Made by a program: the position numbers and the translations under genes
Source of the DNA: Fulvia fulva
Lineage: Eukaryota; Ascomycota; Dothideomycetes; Mycosphaerellales; Mycosphaerellaceae
DNA length: 64,000 bases
Direction: 5' to 3'
Assembly (NCBI RefSeq): GCF_020509005.1
Contig: NC_063023.1
Location: 1,240,001 to 1,304,000, forward strand
Shown: positions 10,768-21,183 of the stretch, in pieces
Layout of the letters: the number at the start of each line of letters is the position of its first letter
How positions within the stretch are numbered: the stretch's first letter is position 1
Notes under the pieces: model-generated
Database searches by the model: none
Seen by the model: the letters and a program-made list of their open reading frames with translations, nothing else
What the model was told of the DNA's origin: nothing

Positions 10768-13700
10768 CTACCTTGTCTGCAACCCTAGAGTTGTCCCCCT
10801 CTTCCTGCTCTCCTCCTCCTTCTTTCTCTCCTCAATCCATCTCTCTGTTTCCCTAGTAAGAGAGAACTGCTCCAAAAATCCTTGGTGGATGATCCACCTT
10901 GTAATTCTCTGGAGGTCTCCCTTATTGCTGATCATGGCTTGGAAGTTTCTGTTCCTTGCCCTTGCCCTCCATTCACCTCTCCCTGTACTCCATTCTTTGC
11001 AAACCAGAAGTCTATGTTCGACATTCTGGGACAGGTAGCCGCATGGGCAACTCTTGTCTTCGATACCTGGGACTTTTCTCTGATGCAGGTATGCCCTGAC
11101 TCCGATGTGTTCAGAGCGGATTTGTATTGCTATGCTTGCTTCTGACCTGGTCAGGTCTGAGTACAGTAGGTAGTTGTGGCTACCAAACTGTTGGAGTGCC
11201 TTTGGGGTTCCTGGCCTCTGTGGGGTTCTTGTCCATTCAGTCTTCCAGAGGAGTCCTGCCATCCTTTCAGCTAGAGACTGTTGCTTCTTCCCTTGGCTGG
11301 CTGCTGATCCTCTCCCTTGAGCCCTTCTGTCCTGTTCCTGCTGGGCTAGGTGCAGCTGTTCTGTTAGTTCTTTGAACTTCTGCAGGTCCTGCTGCTTCTG
11401 TGGGGCTGGATTGGGTCTTGCTTGTCTGTGCCTTCTTGTGCACTGGCTCCTGATTTTGTTGACTGCCTTCTGGATTACTAGCTGGGCTGGGTATGCAGAC
11501 GTCTTTCCTGCATACTGGTATCTCAACCCTTGAAGGTAGAGCTTGGCTGGTGGGGAGCCAGACTCCATTTCGACCACCCTTGTTGGAGTTGACTTGTATG
11601 CTCCAAGCACCTTTTTCAGACAGGAGGCTTGGGCTCTGCTGATGGGATCTGCAATTCTCTTTGGGATCTTGTCTTGGGCTGACCAGATCTGGGCTCCATA
11701 TAGCATGGCTGGCTTCACAATGGCCTTGTACATAACCTTTGCTTTCGCAAATGTGGCTCCCCATGTGGAGGCTGTAAGCCTGTCAATTGATTGCCTGTTG
11801 TTGTCTGCTCTTGCCTGTGCTTTCTTGACCTGTGGTCCCCAGCTGAGCTTTGGATCCATCCATATTCCTAGCACCCTTAATTCACTTGAGGGTTCTGTTG
11901 TGTGTCCCTGAATAGTGATTGGGGCTTGCATATTGTGTCTGTTTCTGGCTCTACTGAAGTGGATGAGTTGATACTTCTCTGGGGCGAATCTGGCTCCATG
12001 TTTCCTGGCCCATTCCTCACATTCCTTGTGTTTCTTCTGCAAGATTCTGCAGTTCTCTTCTGTGCTGTCTGACCAGGCTAGGATGTTTGTGTCATCTACA
12101 AACCCTGAGGCTGATGTGTTTCTGGAGTTTAGCTTTGCTGGCAGGTCTGCCATAAAGAGGAGAAACAGGATTGGAGACATTGTTGATCGCTGTGGGATTC
12201 CTGTCTCTGTAGGCATGCTGTCAGATTTGTATCTGCCCAGTCTTAGTCTTGTGGTTCTGCCTCTAAGGAAGGACTGGATAAACTGGACTGTCCAGTTAGG
12301 GATAGCCTTCTGTTTCAGGATGTGGATCAGCCTCTGGTGTGAGACATTGTCAAAGGCTCCTGATATGTCTAGTGAGAGGAGTGTGGCTGCTTTGTTGTTC
12401 CCAAAGTGCCATAGGGTCTTGATCTGCTCTGTGATAAGTTCCACAGCTGTTAGTGTTGATCTTTGTTTCCTGCCTCCCATCTGTTCTTCAGGAAGGATTC
12501 CATGTTCTTCAGCTAGGTTTGTCAGCCTTTCTGCTATGATCTTTTCCAGGAGTTTGCCTAGTGTGTTGAGCAAGGCAATAGGTCTGTATGCCTTTAGCTT
12601 TGTGTAGTCCTCTTTCTGTGGTTTTCTCAAGACCACAGTCAGTGACTCCTTGAAGTGTTTAGGGCAGTGTCCTTGGGCCATGCACTGTGAAAAGATGTTT
12701 GACAGTGCAGGGGAGATCTGGTCCTTGCATGTCTTAATGAACAAGTTTGGAATCCCATCTGGTCCTGGGGCCTTGTTTCCTGAGAGTGTCTTAATGATGC
12801 TCTTGATCTCTCCCTCTCCCACTGTGCAGGATTGCTCTAGTGGTGTTGGATACACACTGCCCTCCAGATCCTGCAGGTCAGCTTCTACCTGTGTGCCAAA
12901 GAAATGTTTCCCCAATGCCTGTGCCTTTCCTGGGAGAGTGTGTTGGATTACTCCTTCCTGGTCTTCAATGTTTGGAAACTGGGGCAGCATGTTTCTGTCC
13001 TGTGTGGGTTGTCTTGCCCACTTTGCTAGTTTCCACATCTTCTCAGGATTCTGGGTAATGGATCCAACTGTTGACCTCCACTCCAGCATCTTGTCCCTCT
13101 TGATCTGGGCCTTCTTGTCTCTGGTTGCCTGGTTGTATCTGTCCCATGCTTCCTGGGAGTGGCTCTGGGTAAGGGCTCTCCTGGCCTGCCTGGCTGCCTT
13201 GACCTTCTCTGAGCATTCCTTTGTCCAGAATGGCTTCTGGTACAGTGACCGTTTCTTTTCTCTGGTGTGGGCTGCCGCAGTTTCCTGCATTGTTCTAACC
13301 AGTTCTGCCACTGCTTGGTCTATGTCTAAGGCTGTTTCCAGTCTCCTGGTCTCTAGTCCAGCTAGCTTCTGTTCCAGGTCTTGTCTGATCTGTTCCCAGT
13401 TGGCTGCCTTCCAGGCCAGCTGAGGTTCTAGGTCTCCTTCCTGCTGTGTCTGTGTTTCAAACTCCACCTGAATTGGGAGGTGATCTGATGAGGACTCCAA
13501 GTCCTGGTTAACCCAGCATCTGGTGACCTTCTGCTGCAGGTCATGTGATGCAAAGCACAGGTCAATGGTGCTTGAGCTTGCTCTCTGTGACCAGGTAGTT
13601 AGGCCCTTTGGGGTAACTAGGTGCATGTTGTTGCTTTGGGTAGTGGAGAGGAGTCTGTTAGCTAGGAAGTGATGGGCAGGTGCAAAGTCTGATCCCCATG

Positions 13701-14154
13701 TAGGATGGTGCAAGTTGAAGTCTCCCAGCACGATGTGTTGGGAGTCACTCTGCAGGATGTCTGGCAGCTGTTGTAGTGTGCCCAGCTGGGTGCTGCTTCT
13801 GGAGCTGGGGGGTGGGTTGTATACACTGTGGATGTGGATGCTGCCTTGGTTAGTGTTGAGTCTGATTGAGGTGATGTCTCCCCCTTCCTGTTGGATTTGT
13901 TCCCAGCTGTCTGTTGCCATCTCTTTGCTGATGTACATGCATGTTCTAGGGGTGCCTTGTTTGGCTAGGAGTGTGTGATACCTTGGGTCGTTAGCAGTAG
14001 ATGGTCTGTTAGATTTGCTGTTGATCCAAGGTTCCTGGACTGCAATAACTAGGTGTTTCTTTGGGTCCAGTGCTTGGAGAAAGCTTCTCTGGACCTTGTG
14101 CTGGCTTTTGTTGACGTTGTACTGGATAGTGGTAAGATTAGGTGTCTCAATCAT
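10768..14154 (-). CDS. LINE A ORF2: endonuclease-reverse transcriptase
   Basis: The 1128-residue ORF is open end to end. An APE-type endonuclease occupies about residues 8-230: N13 in QYNVNKS, E41 in VQEPW, GDFN at 144-147, SDH at 223-225. The RT spans about 450-700: KAPGPDGIP at 461, LDISGAFDNV at 595 (first catalytic Asp), FVDD at 685-688. The C-terminal Cys/His finger (CPCGYLSQNVEHRLLVC) lies near residue 1045. I see no RNase H domain. The protein would nick DNA and prime cDNA from the LINE RNA 3' end in the nucleus. The start ATG overlaps the ORF1 stop as ATGA, suggesting stop-restart translation. Oddity: the nearly invariant PQG of the RT is PQR here (Arg656, codon at 12187-12189), so activity is doubtful. 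Confidence 0.93.
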   Translation of the reverse strand: MIETPNLTTIQYNVNKSQHKVQRSFLQALDPKKHLVIAVQEPWINSKSNRPSTANDPRYHTLLAKQGTPRTCMYISKEMATDSWEQIQQEGGDITSIRLNTNQGSIHIHSVYNPPPSSRSSTQLGTLQQLPDILQSDSQHIVLGDFNLHHPTWGSDFAPAHHFLANRLLSTTQSNNMHLVTPKGLTTWSQRASSSTIDLCFASHDLQQKVTRCWVNQDLESSSDHLPIQVEFETQTQQEGDLEPQLAWKAANWEQIRQDLEQKLAGLETRRLETALDIDQAVAELVRTMQETAAAHTREKKRSLYQKPFWTKECSEKVKAARQARRALTQSHSQEAWDRYNQATRDKKAQIKRDKMLEWRSTVGSITQNPEKMWKLAKWARQPTQDRNMLPQFPNIEDQEGVIQHTLPGKAQALGKHFFGTQVEADLQDLEGSVYPTPLEQSCTVGEGEIKSIIKTLSGNKAPGPDGIPNLFIKTCKDQISPALSNIFSQCMAQGHCPKHFKESLTVVLRKPQKEDYTKLKAYRPIALLNTLGKLLEKIIAERLTNLAEEHGILPEEQMGGRKQRSTLTAVELITEQIKTLWHFGNNKAATLLSLDISGAFDNVSHQRLIHILKQKAIPNWTVQFIQSFLRGRTTRLRLGRYKSDSMPTETGIPQRSTMSPILFLLFMADLPAKLNSRNTSASGFVDDTNILAWSDSTEENCRILQKKHKECEEWARKHGARFAPEKYQLIHFSRARNRHNMQAPITIQGHTTEPSSELRVLGIWMDPKLSWGPQVKKAQARADNNRQSIDRLTASTWGATFAKAKVMYKAIVKPAMLYGAQIWSAQDKIPKRIADPISRAQASCLKKVLGAYKSTPTRVVEMESGSPPAKLYLQGLRYQYAGKTSAYPAQLVIQKAVNKIRSQCTRRHRQARPNPAPQKQQDLQKFKELTEQLHLAQQEQDRRAQGRGSAASQGKKQQSLAERMAGLLWKTEWTRTPQRPGTPKALQQFGSHNYLLYSDLTRSEASIAIQIRSEHIGVRAYLHQRKVPGIEDKSCPCGYLSQNVEHRLLVCKEWSTGRGEWRARARNRNFQAMISNKGDLQRITRWIIHQGFLEQFSLTRETERWIEERKKEEESRKRGTTLGLQTR

Positions 14155-15412
14155 GACTCATCCATGCTGGTCTCCTGCTGGTCTTCTCGTGCTTCCTGCT
14201 GCTGGCTGCTATTTGGGATTGTGGTAAGGTTGAGCCTGCTTTGTGACGGGTCTCTTCCTGCAACCACAATTGATTTTGGTCTACCCATAGCAGGGTGGCC
14301 TTGGGCCTGTGTGGTCTCTTCTGTTCTGCCTCTTTTCAGAGGGTTGTAGACAGTCCTTAGGGGTTCTTGGGTGATTGTCCCTGTCTGGAATCTGATAGGG
14401 GTGTTGATCCTGGCTTCTCTTGCCCTCCTCTTTGCCTCAATCCTAGCTGTGCAGTCTTGGGACCAGGAAGGGTGTTTCTTTCCACAGCATGCACATCTGG
14501 CTTCACTCTTTGGGGCTGTGCAATTCTGTACTTTGTGGCTACCAGCACAGTGGGAACAAGTGTCCTTTTGGCTTGGGCATCTAGTAGAGATATGACCATA
14601 CTGTTGGCACTTGAAGCATTGCAGTAGTCTGTGGGTGCTTCTATGGATTTCTGTGTCCATTCTTTCGCATTCCCAGAAGATGCCCTTGTCAAGCACGGTG
14701 TTTGCCTGTTCTACAGTGCCTATCCAGAGCACTAGAGAAGACTCTCTCTTTGTGTCCTTTGTCTTTCTGTTGACCCATGCTGCTTTTGTGATCTGTAGCC
14801 CTGGGCATACAGCCTGGTTCTGGTCCTGCAGCCTCTTAAGGTCTCCTTCAATGTCAAACTTTGTGGTCATCCCATGGGCAATAACCATATTTTGTTGGTG
14901 TGAGACCTTAGCCGTCTTGCCTAGTTTGACTGTCCACTCCTTCTGTGTCTCTAGCCTCTTCCTGTCTTGCTCCTGTGCTGTGAACAGCTTAAGGACACCT
15001 CCCTTCTCTTTCCTGGCTCCAATGATGCCTTGTATCCCAATCTTCTGTATGATCTCCTTGCCTGACAGGCCCTCAATCTCTTTCTGCTCTTGCTGGTCGG
15101 AAATGTAGACCTTGATAGCTGTTTTCTGGGGGGGGGAGGGTTTTGGGATGCAACTGCTGCCCAGGTTGGTTGGCTTAGTTTCTGGCCTTCCTGTGTCCTC
15201 TTCTTTGCTGCTGCTGCTACTGTCCTGTTAATGATCTGTCCTGTTTGGCTCCTTAGTGCCTTTAGCCCTCCAAGGAGCTCCAAAATCATCCCCTTAAGTG
15301 CTCTTTCTGGGTGCTCGCCATCTCCTGCCATTGCCATTGTTTCTGCCTTCCTGCAGACCTCCTTCCACTCGTTACTCTCCTGCTCCTGGTCGTTTCCTGC
15401 GATCGCTATCAT
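14151..15412 (-). pseudogene. LINE A ORF1, broken by one frameshift
   Basis: This is the ORF1 nucleic-acid-binding protein. It starts at MIAIAGNDQ (15412) and reads in one frame up to the run of nine G at 15128-15136. It then continues in another frame (AIKVYISDQQEQKEIEGLS) without further damage to the stop at 14151. Against LINE B ORF1 it aligns over the whole length, including the motif EHPERALKG and three zinc knuckles (CFKCQQYGHISTRC, CSHCAGSHKVQNC and CACCGKKH...C, about 14650-14440). The break is a homopolymer length change, not RIP, and could be a sequencing error or programmed slippage. An upstream in-frame Met at 15463 lies in non-LINE sequence and is unlikely to be the real start. 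Confidence 0.85.
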
Positions 15413-15428
15413 CGTGTCTCTCTGAACC

Positions 15429-15460
15429 TTATAGGGTCCGAACGAGATAGTTATTGTTCT
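15429..15460 (-). repeat. 32-nt fragment identical to the gypsy LTR at the 5' end of LINE A
   Basis: All 32 bases match the reverse complement of the 3' LTR of gypsy 2 (within 63170-63206). The rest of the LTR is absent on both sides. It lies exactly where LINE A family homology ends, so it may be captured 5' sequence rather than an older LTR insertion. Confidence 0.7.
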
Positions 15461-15470
15461 CAACGTAGGT

Positions 15471-15802
15471 TATATAGTAGTATATAGCTCCCTTATATAC
15501 GTGTTTATCTATAGACTAGATTAGCCTAGTAAGAGCGAGAAACTCTAAGAGAGAGCGCTTATAGGCTACCTTATAGGATACGACTCTACTAATATCTACC
15601 GCGTATAGGACCTATTAAAAGATAGGGTTATACGAGTTAAGAACGTCCTCTTCGATAAGACTACGTTCTATAACCTATTACGCCTAATAGTAGGGTATAC
15701 GACCCCTATCGAGAACATCGTAATAGCAGAACCGGCTAAAGAGCCTAAACGATACTACGACCTATATGTCGCTTATTACGAGTAAGACATAGTATAGGCC
15801 GA
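15471..15802 (+). pseudogene. Copia relic 2, integrase C-terminal part
   Basis: RIPped copia sequence: the stretch GYLIGYDSTNIYRV (about 15555-15600), followed by RVIRVKNVLFDKTTFYN, is the typical C-terminal region of copia integrase. The relic is interrupted at 15803 by LINE L2a and resumes at 20819. W/Q codons have become TAG. It is a different family from both other copias in the window. Confidence 0.75.
15790..15802. repeat. Target-site duplication of LINE L2a (left)
   Basis: tagtataggccga is repeated exactly at 20806-20818, directly after the TATC tail. The 13-bp pair delimits a 5,003-bp insertion. Confidence 0.8.
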
Positions 15803-15989
15803 ATTCCTATTATTACGCGTCAAAACGATAATACTCGGCCGTATCTATTCCTATTATTACGCGTTAAGACGACGACGGCGCGACCGAGGAAGTCGCCTAT
15901 TCTACTACCGAAGGTACCTATCTTCGAGGCTATATCCTACTATTAGGGTGGATAGCTTGAAGTTTTCTTCACCCTATTTCTTTAGCTCT

Positions 15990-17291
15990 AAACGCCGCGG
16001 AGATACCTAGCTACATTAGGCAGCTCCTAGGCAATAGTAGCCTAGGCTACGGTACGGACGGCGCCTACGGCTCTATAGGCGAAGCTCCCCTAAGATAACT
16101 AGTAGCAACTTATAGAGGACGTAAAAAGTATAGAAACTAACGATCAGCTCCTATACCGGTCTCTATAGGTAATAATTACTTAGCTACGTACGGCGCTTAT
16201 ACTATCGTATTACCGAGGGTAATAAGAAATAAGGACGACGTCCTAGGCGATTAGTAAGGCTACCCGGAATTAACACCCCTATAGCTAGGTATCGGTCGCG
16301 GTATCGGTACTAGGCCCCCGCCTAACGTACGGTATAGTCACGATCCGTATTATAGCAAAGGAAGACTAGGCCGAAGTTACGAAGCTATCGAATAAGGAGC
16401 TCGCCTAACGAATTAACTAACTAGGGGTAGTCGTAGTGAACTAATAGTCTAACGGCACTCTATAGATCTATACTAGCTCTGCTACTACTAGGAGGCACCT
16501 AGAGGCATAGCTATAGTAGGTATCTAAGGTTGCGGTATTAGCGAAGGTCTTAACGAAACAATTCACGATCCTAGTCTACGATATGCCTAAGGAGTTTGAC
16601 CTAACTAACTAGGGTCACCTACGCGCTCTCTAAGAGGACAACCCGGTCACTCTTAACTCTCTAATCTAGAAGGCGACTTGGCTCTATAGGAAATGGCTAG
16701 AAGGCAAGAAGGCCTCGGCGCTAATAGTATAGCTATAAGACGCGAAAGCGGCGGATCTAGCGATAGAATAAGGCCTAATCTAGTAATATAGCCTTAAGAT
16801 AGTAGAAAAGCACTCCTTACTCTTTCGTGTCCTCTAATACTTTAAATGCTAACAGTATAGACACTAAACCTATACGTGTATAAACAAGCAGGCCTACTCG
16901 AACTATATAGGAGACTATATATCTAGGGACTATATATCGGCTACGAGACGGTACGCGAACTGTCCGGGGTACTACCTATCGTATAGCGCGGAATGCCTAT
17001 AGTAGAAACTAGCGAAAAACAAGGTAATCACAAACAGAACCGTCGCCCTAAGATTCTACGGCGACCGTAAGGCTAGCCTATACCGGAACTAGTTAGCGGC
17101 GGTCGGGTATAAGCGCCCTAGGGCCGAGAACGATATAAAGGATACGTAACCTAGGGCGTACGGGAGGCCACGTGCCCTACTAGCTACGGCGAGGGAGTCT
17201 AACTAGGCCCGGCTCCCCTTTAGTATATAGCTAATAGGCGTAGACTAGGACGTATAAGGTAGTAGGACATAGGACGCTATAGAGGAAATGA
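15990..17291 (+). pseudogene. L2a ORF1 relic (zinc-knuckle protein)
   Basis: This is a RIP-broken ORF1; the start is not identifiable, so the left border is approximate. Knuckle remnants are visible at about 16845-17000, where Cys codons of three CCHC motifs mostly read TAY/Tyr (for example YFKC.QYRH..YTC). The frame ends in the ATGA that begins ORF2 (17288-17291). It corresponds to the RNA-binding protein of the LINE RNP. Non-functional. Confidence 0.75.
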
Positions 17292-20200
17292 TTATCGATA
17301 CCGATAACTAGCCTCGACACGCTTAGTATTATCTAGTATAACGTTAACTATAGCAAGGATATAGTCTAGAACCATTTCCTATACGAGGCGGACCCGCGCG
17401 TCCACTACGTCCTTACAATCTAGGAGCTATAGATTAACCCGTACTATAAGAGACTAACGACCTATAAGTCACTAGGCTATACGACATACCTACGAGGCGA
17501 CGGCAGACCCCGCACGTGCTTCTATATTAGTAAGGACATACTAGAATCCGACTAGGAGGTAGTGTACTACGTAGACGAAGAAGGCGGGGGCGATATTACC
17601 TCCCTCTACGTAGGTAGTACCTAGATACACAACCTATATATACAACCGCTAGCCTCGAGGTCTAGCCGCGACCTAGGGGTCTATAGACACCTAGACAGTA
17701 CGCTTAAGAGACAAGGGTGCCATATCGTAGTAGGAGACTTTAACGTATACTACCCTTCCTAGGAAAGCCTTATATAGCCGTACCCTATAGCCGACGAAGT
17801 ACTCGACTTAATAGCGAGTAACGCAATTGCCCTTAATACCCCGAAGGACCTAGGCACCTAGAAGAGAGGGGGACTCTAAGGCACGATCGACCTCTCCTAG
17901 ATATTAGATAGCTACTACTATATAGTAACCTACTATAGGATCGAACATATACTCGAGGCGTTATTAGACTACATGCTAGTCAGGACCTCTATTACGACAT
18001 AGATATAACGTATACTAGCGAGAACCCCTAAGCCAAACTAGGGAAAGGCCTACTAGGCCAATATCTAGGCGTGCCTCGATAACTCCGAGAGGCTAGTCTA
18101 GATCGCGTAGTAGCAATATATTAGTAAAGACGAGATAGACGAGGCAGTCTAAGGGTTAATAGACGAGATAAGAAAAGCGACCTTACTTTACGTTCCGCTT
18201 ACCTAACTAACGACGTAGTCCAAACTATACTAGACGCCGAAGTGTACTACGGTAGTAAGAGAAGTAAGGAGAGCCCGCCGGGTATAGACGAGTAGCTATA
18301 GCGAGGAGGCCTAGAACGTATATAGGGAGGTATACTAACAGAAGAAAGCTATAATACGGAGGGAGAAAGCAGTCGGCTAGAGGGCTATAGTAGAAGAAAT
18401 CGCCGGTAAGCTAGCGAGGATATAGAAGCTAGCAAAATAGGCCCGATAGGACCCTATATAGGGCCCCTCCTTCTCTATCCTAGCGCTATAATCGCCTAGT
18501 AGCCCGGTTAGCGACCCCGAGGCTAAGGCGCGTCTACTAGCTAGCAAGTTCTTCCCGCCTCTAGTCGAGGCTAATCTAAGCGACATAAATAGCTCTACCC
18601 CCCTAGCCCCTAGTATCGCGGTCCGATAGGAGGTGTCCGAGGGAGAAGTTGCCGCTATACTAAGGAAGTTGCCGGCGAAGAAAGCCCCGGGACCGGATAG
18701 GATCCTAAACGAGCTACTAAAGAAGTGTAGAGATCAACTAGCCCTAGTAGTTATAGCGATCTTTAACGCCTACCTATAGACCGGATACTACCCGATAGTA
18801 TTTAAACAATCGACGATAGTAGTCCTACGCAAGCCGCAAAAGGAAGACTATACGTAGGTGAAGTCGTACCGCCTAATTACGCTCCTTAATACTCTTAGGA
18901 AGGCGCTTAAGAAGCTAGTTATAACGAGACTCTCCGAGGCGGTAGAGGAATACTCCCTACTCCCGGATACCTAGATAGGTACGCGCCTATAGCGATCGAC
19001 GCTATCCGCGATAGAACTTATTACCTCTTAGGTAAAGGCTATCTAGTATAAGAATAGGGACAAGGTGGCTTCCTTGCTTAGCCTAGACATATCGGGAGCC
19101 TTCGACTACGTATTATACCCGCGGCTACTCTATATCCTAAGGTCGAAAGGACTCCCTAAGTAGCTTTTTAACTTCGTACGGTCCTACCTCTAAAACCGTA
19201 GTACGTCGATCCTAGTCGGCTAGTATAGAAGCCTATTTTAAGTAGTCTATACTAGAATCCCGTAAGGCTTAACGCTAGTACCTATTCTGTTCCTCTTCTT
19301 TATAGCGACGCTACTCCCAGCCCTAGAATCCTAGAACACCGCTACGAGCGGCTTTATAGACGACATAAACATCCTAGCGTAGTCTTCCTCGACTAAGGAG
19401 AACTATAGGCTACTAGAAGAGAAGCACAAGATCTACGAGGACTAGGCTAGGAGGCACGGGGCTCGGTTTGCCCTAGAAAAGTACAATCTAATACACTTTA
19501 CGCGCCGGCTACGGTTCCACAATATGCAAGCTTCTATCTAGATATAGGGGCACACGACTAACCCGGCAAATCAGCTTAGGATCCTCGGACTATAGGTGGA
19601 CCCGGCGCTACGGTAGAGGAAGTACGTATAGGCAATATTACGGAAAGCTAAACAGAATATAGTATTATACTAGAGGCTCACTACGTCTATATAGGGGGCG
19701 GACTTCCGGTAGTTACGACTTCTATATACGGCTATTATACGGCCGGTCCTTACCTATAGTAGCTAAGTATAGTCCTTAGGCGAGAGGGCCTACCTATCGA
19801 AGGGACTCGTCGCGCCGCTAGCGAAGATCTAAAACCAATGCCTAAGGAAGGTCACCGGGGTATATAAGTCGATACTAACGAGGATGCTTAAGCACGAGAC
19901 CGCTATACCGCCGATCGACCTATATATCTAGGGACTACGGACCTCCTACTTAGGCAAGTCGGTATAGTACCTAGTATAGAAGGTTATCGCTAGTACAGTC
20001 GTAAGGGCCCGCGAATCAGTACTAGCGTATAGGGGCATTCGACCCGGAAACGAGCCGAACTACCGGGTAAGGGACGAATAGCTAGTAATATAATAGGAAG
20101 GTAAGAAATCGTTTATAGAGCAACTATAGAAAGAGAGGTAGAACAACTAGGTTATAGGGCATAGTAGACGCTCTTAGCTAGCGGGATAACCTAAGGAATA

Positions 20201-20623
20201 GTTAGCTACGAAATCCGCGGTCAAGCACCCCCCGAAGCTTATCTACTACCGCCTTACGAGGGTATAGAGTAGTATAGTAACCTAACTACGAAGCGAACAT
20301 ATCGGCCTCTAGGGGTACCTATTATAGAGGAAGGTTCTAGGATACACGAATACTAGCTACCCCTACGGCTATCGCTCCTAGAACGTACGGTACGTACTCC
20401 TCGTCTGTCCGAGGTAGTCGCTAGGAAGGGGGGAGTAGATAGTAAAGGCGAGGAACCGGACGATTAGGGCACTTCTTAACAACGCTAAGGACCTACGACG
20501 CATTACGAACTAGATACTAGAGAAGGGCTAGCTAGAACAGTACCGCCTAGTAGGAGCAGTATAGGAAGAGAGGGCACGACGTAGCGCGAGAAGACCGGCT
20601 AGGAGCGGGGGCTAACGGGGTAG
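17288..20623 (+). pseudogene. L2a ORF2 relic (endonuclease-reverse transcriptase)
   Basis: The frame starts with ATG at 17288 and is closed by TAG at 20621. Recognisable marks in order: YNVNYSKD (about 17340, endonuclease), GDFN (about 17733), KAPGPDRI (about 18680), SLDISGAFDYV (about 19080), FIDDINIL (19355, RT active site with V changed to I), and the C-terminal finger remnant GYRSQN..YVLLVC (about 20365). Dozens of TAG codons replace Trp/Gln. The antisense open stretch at 18377-18586 is a shadow. Non-functional. Confidence 0.88.
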
Positions 20624-20805
20624 TGATATAGACTACGTACGTTTAGGGGGAAAGCTAATCTAGATAAGGAGTAGTCGGGGGCGGGAAGGGTTTTTACCTA
20701 TTCGGGTTTCCCTTTGTACATAACAATAGATATATACCTATATAGGCCGGATAGGGTCCTAGAACAGGGGAATAACAAATCTATCTATCTATCTATCTAT
20801 CTATC

Positions 20806-20818
20806 TAGTATAGGCCGA
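20806..20818. repeat. Target-site duplication of LINE L2a (right)
   Basis: Exact partner of 15790-15802. It follows the (ctat)n tail without extra bases. Confidence 0.8.
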
Positions 20819-20990
20819 GGGGGTAGAAGAATAGGCTTAGTAGCTATATACCTAATAATCTCGAGACGCTTACTAAAAGCTCCTTAGGTAAGAACTATAC
20901 TAGCCGTAATACCGCGAGTTAGTAATATATAACTAAAAGGACCGGCGAATCGAGTACGTAATAGACTACGTAACTTAAGACAATATATAG
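20819..20990 (+). pseudogene. Copia relic 2, middle piece
   Basis: Short RIPped continuation between L2a and LINE B. Its + frame reads through with RIP-type stops only (for example ARVSNI, LKGPANRVRNRL). It is assigned to the copia relic by continuity: both neighbours are insertions with target duplications, so the flanks were once adjacent. No diagnostic motif is present. Confidence 0.5.
20974..20990. repeat. Target-site duplication of LINE B (left)
   Basis: cttaagacaatatatag occurs again without mismatch at 26141-26157. The 17-bp pair delimits a 5,150-bp insertion. Confidence 0.92.
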
Positions 20991-21183
20991 ATAGATAGAT
21001 ATTTCATTAAGCTGTTGTAGTGCCCTTTGGCCTATGCAGCTATGCTATCTTGTTTTTGTATATATAGAGGGGAAACCGTGTTGGTGAAAACCCCTCCTCC
21101 TTCCCGCCTGTCTTTTCCTCCTCGTTGTCGTCTTAAATTTCCCTTGTTAGGGGTACGCTAGTGTCATGGGCCTGCCCTGATGA

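Larger units (their letters stand above)
10576..15470 (-). mobile_element. LINE A: young, un-RIPped Tad-like element
   Basis: This is a near full-length non-LTR retrotransposon on the minus strand with normal CA/TG content, in sharp contrast to its surroundings. The order on its own strand is short leader, ORF1 (14151-15412, frameshifted), ORF2 (10768-14154), 3' UTR, and a short TATC tail at 10576. The 3' UTR shares the block catgacactag.g.accc (about 10733-10751) with LINE B and with the chimeric insertion. A 7-bp candidate duplication, tatatag, lies at 10569-10575 and 15471-15477. The 5' end carries a 32-nt piece identical to the gypsy LTR (15429-15460). LINE A is a distinct subfamily from LINE B (proteins similar throughout, DNA much diverged). 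Confidence 0.9.
15803..20805 (+). mobile_element. L2a: full-length LINE of a second Tad-like family, RIPped
   Basis: This is a + strand copy of the family also present as L2b, L2c and L2d. It ends in a pure (ctat)n tail at about 20780-20805 and is bracketed by a 13-bp duplication. The 3' UTR shares 'gggtttccctttgta' and 'aggccggatagggtcctag' with the other copies. The first ~143 bp (15803-15945) do not match the other L2 copies and contain an 18-bp direct repeat (15803-15820, 15847-15864). The insertion target is copia relic 2. TpA is in excess and CA/TG nearly absent. Confidence 0.92.

Noticed and set aside
10745..14888. Many + strand ORFs of 70-257 codons across LINE A
   Set aside because: They are shadows of the two real minus-strand LINE ORFs; composition and codon pattern follow the real frame.
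18377..18586. An open antisense frame beginning with the same residues at 18377-18586 (-), 41089-41298 (+) and 59627-59866 (+)
   Set aside because: It lies antisense in the ORF2 of the L2 LINE copies. RIP creates few stops in that frame, so its persistence reflects shared ancestry and not selection.
20780..20805. (ctat)n run as a free microsatellite
   Set aside because: It is the 3' tail of LINE L2a: it joins the LINE 3' UTR directly and is followed by the target duplication.
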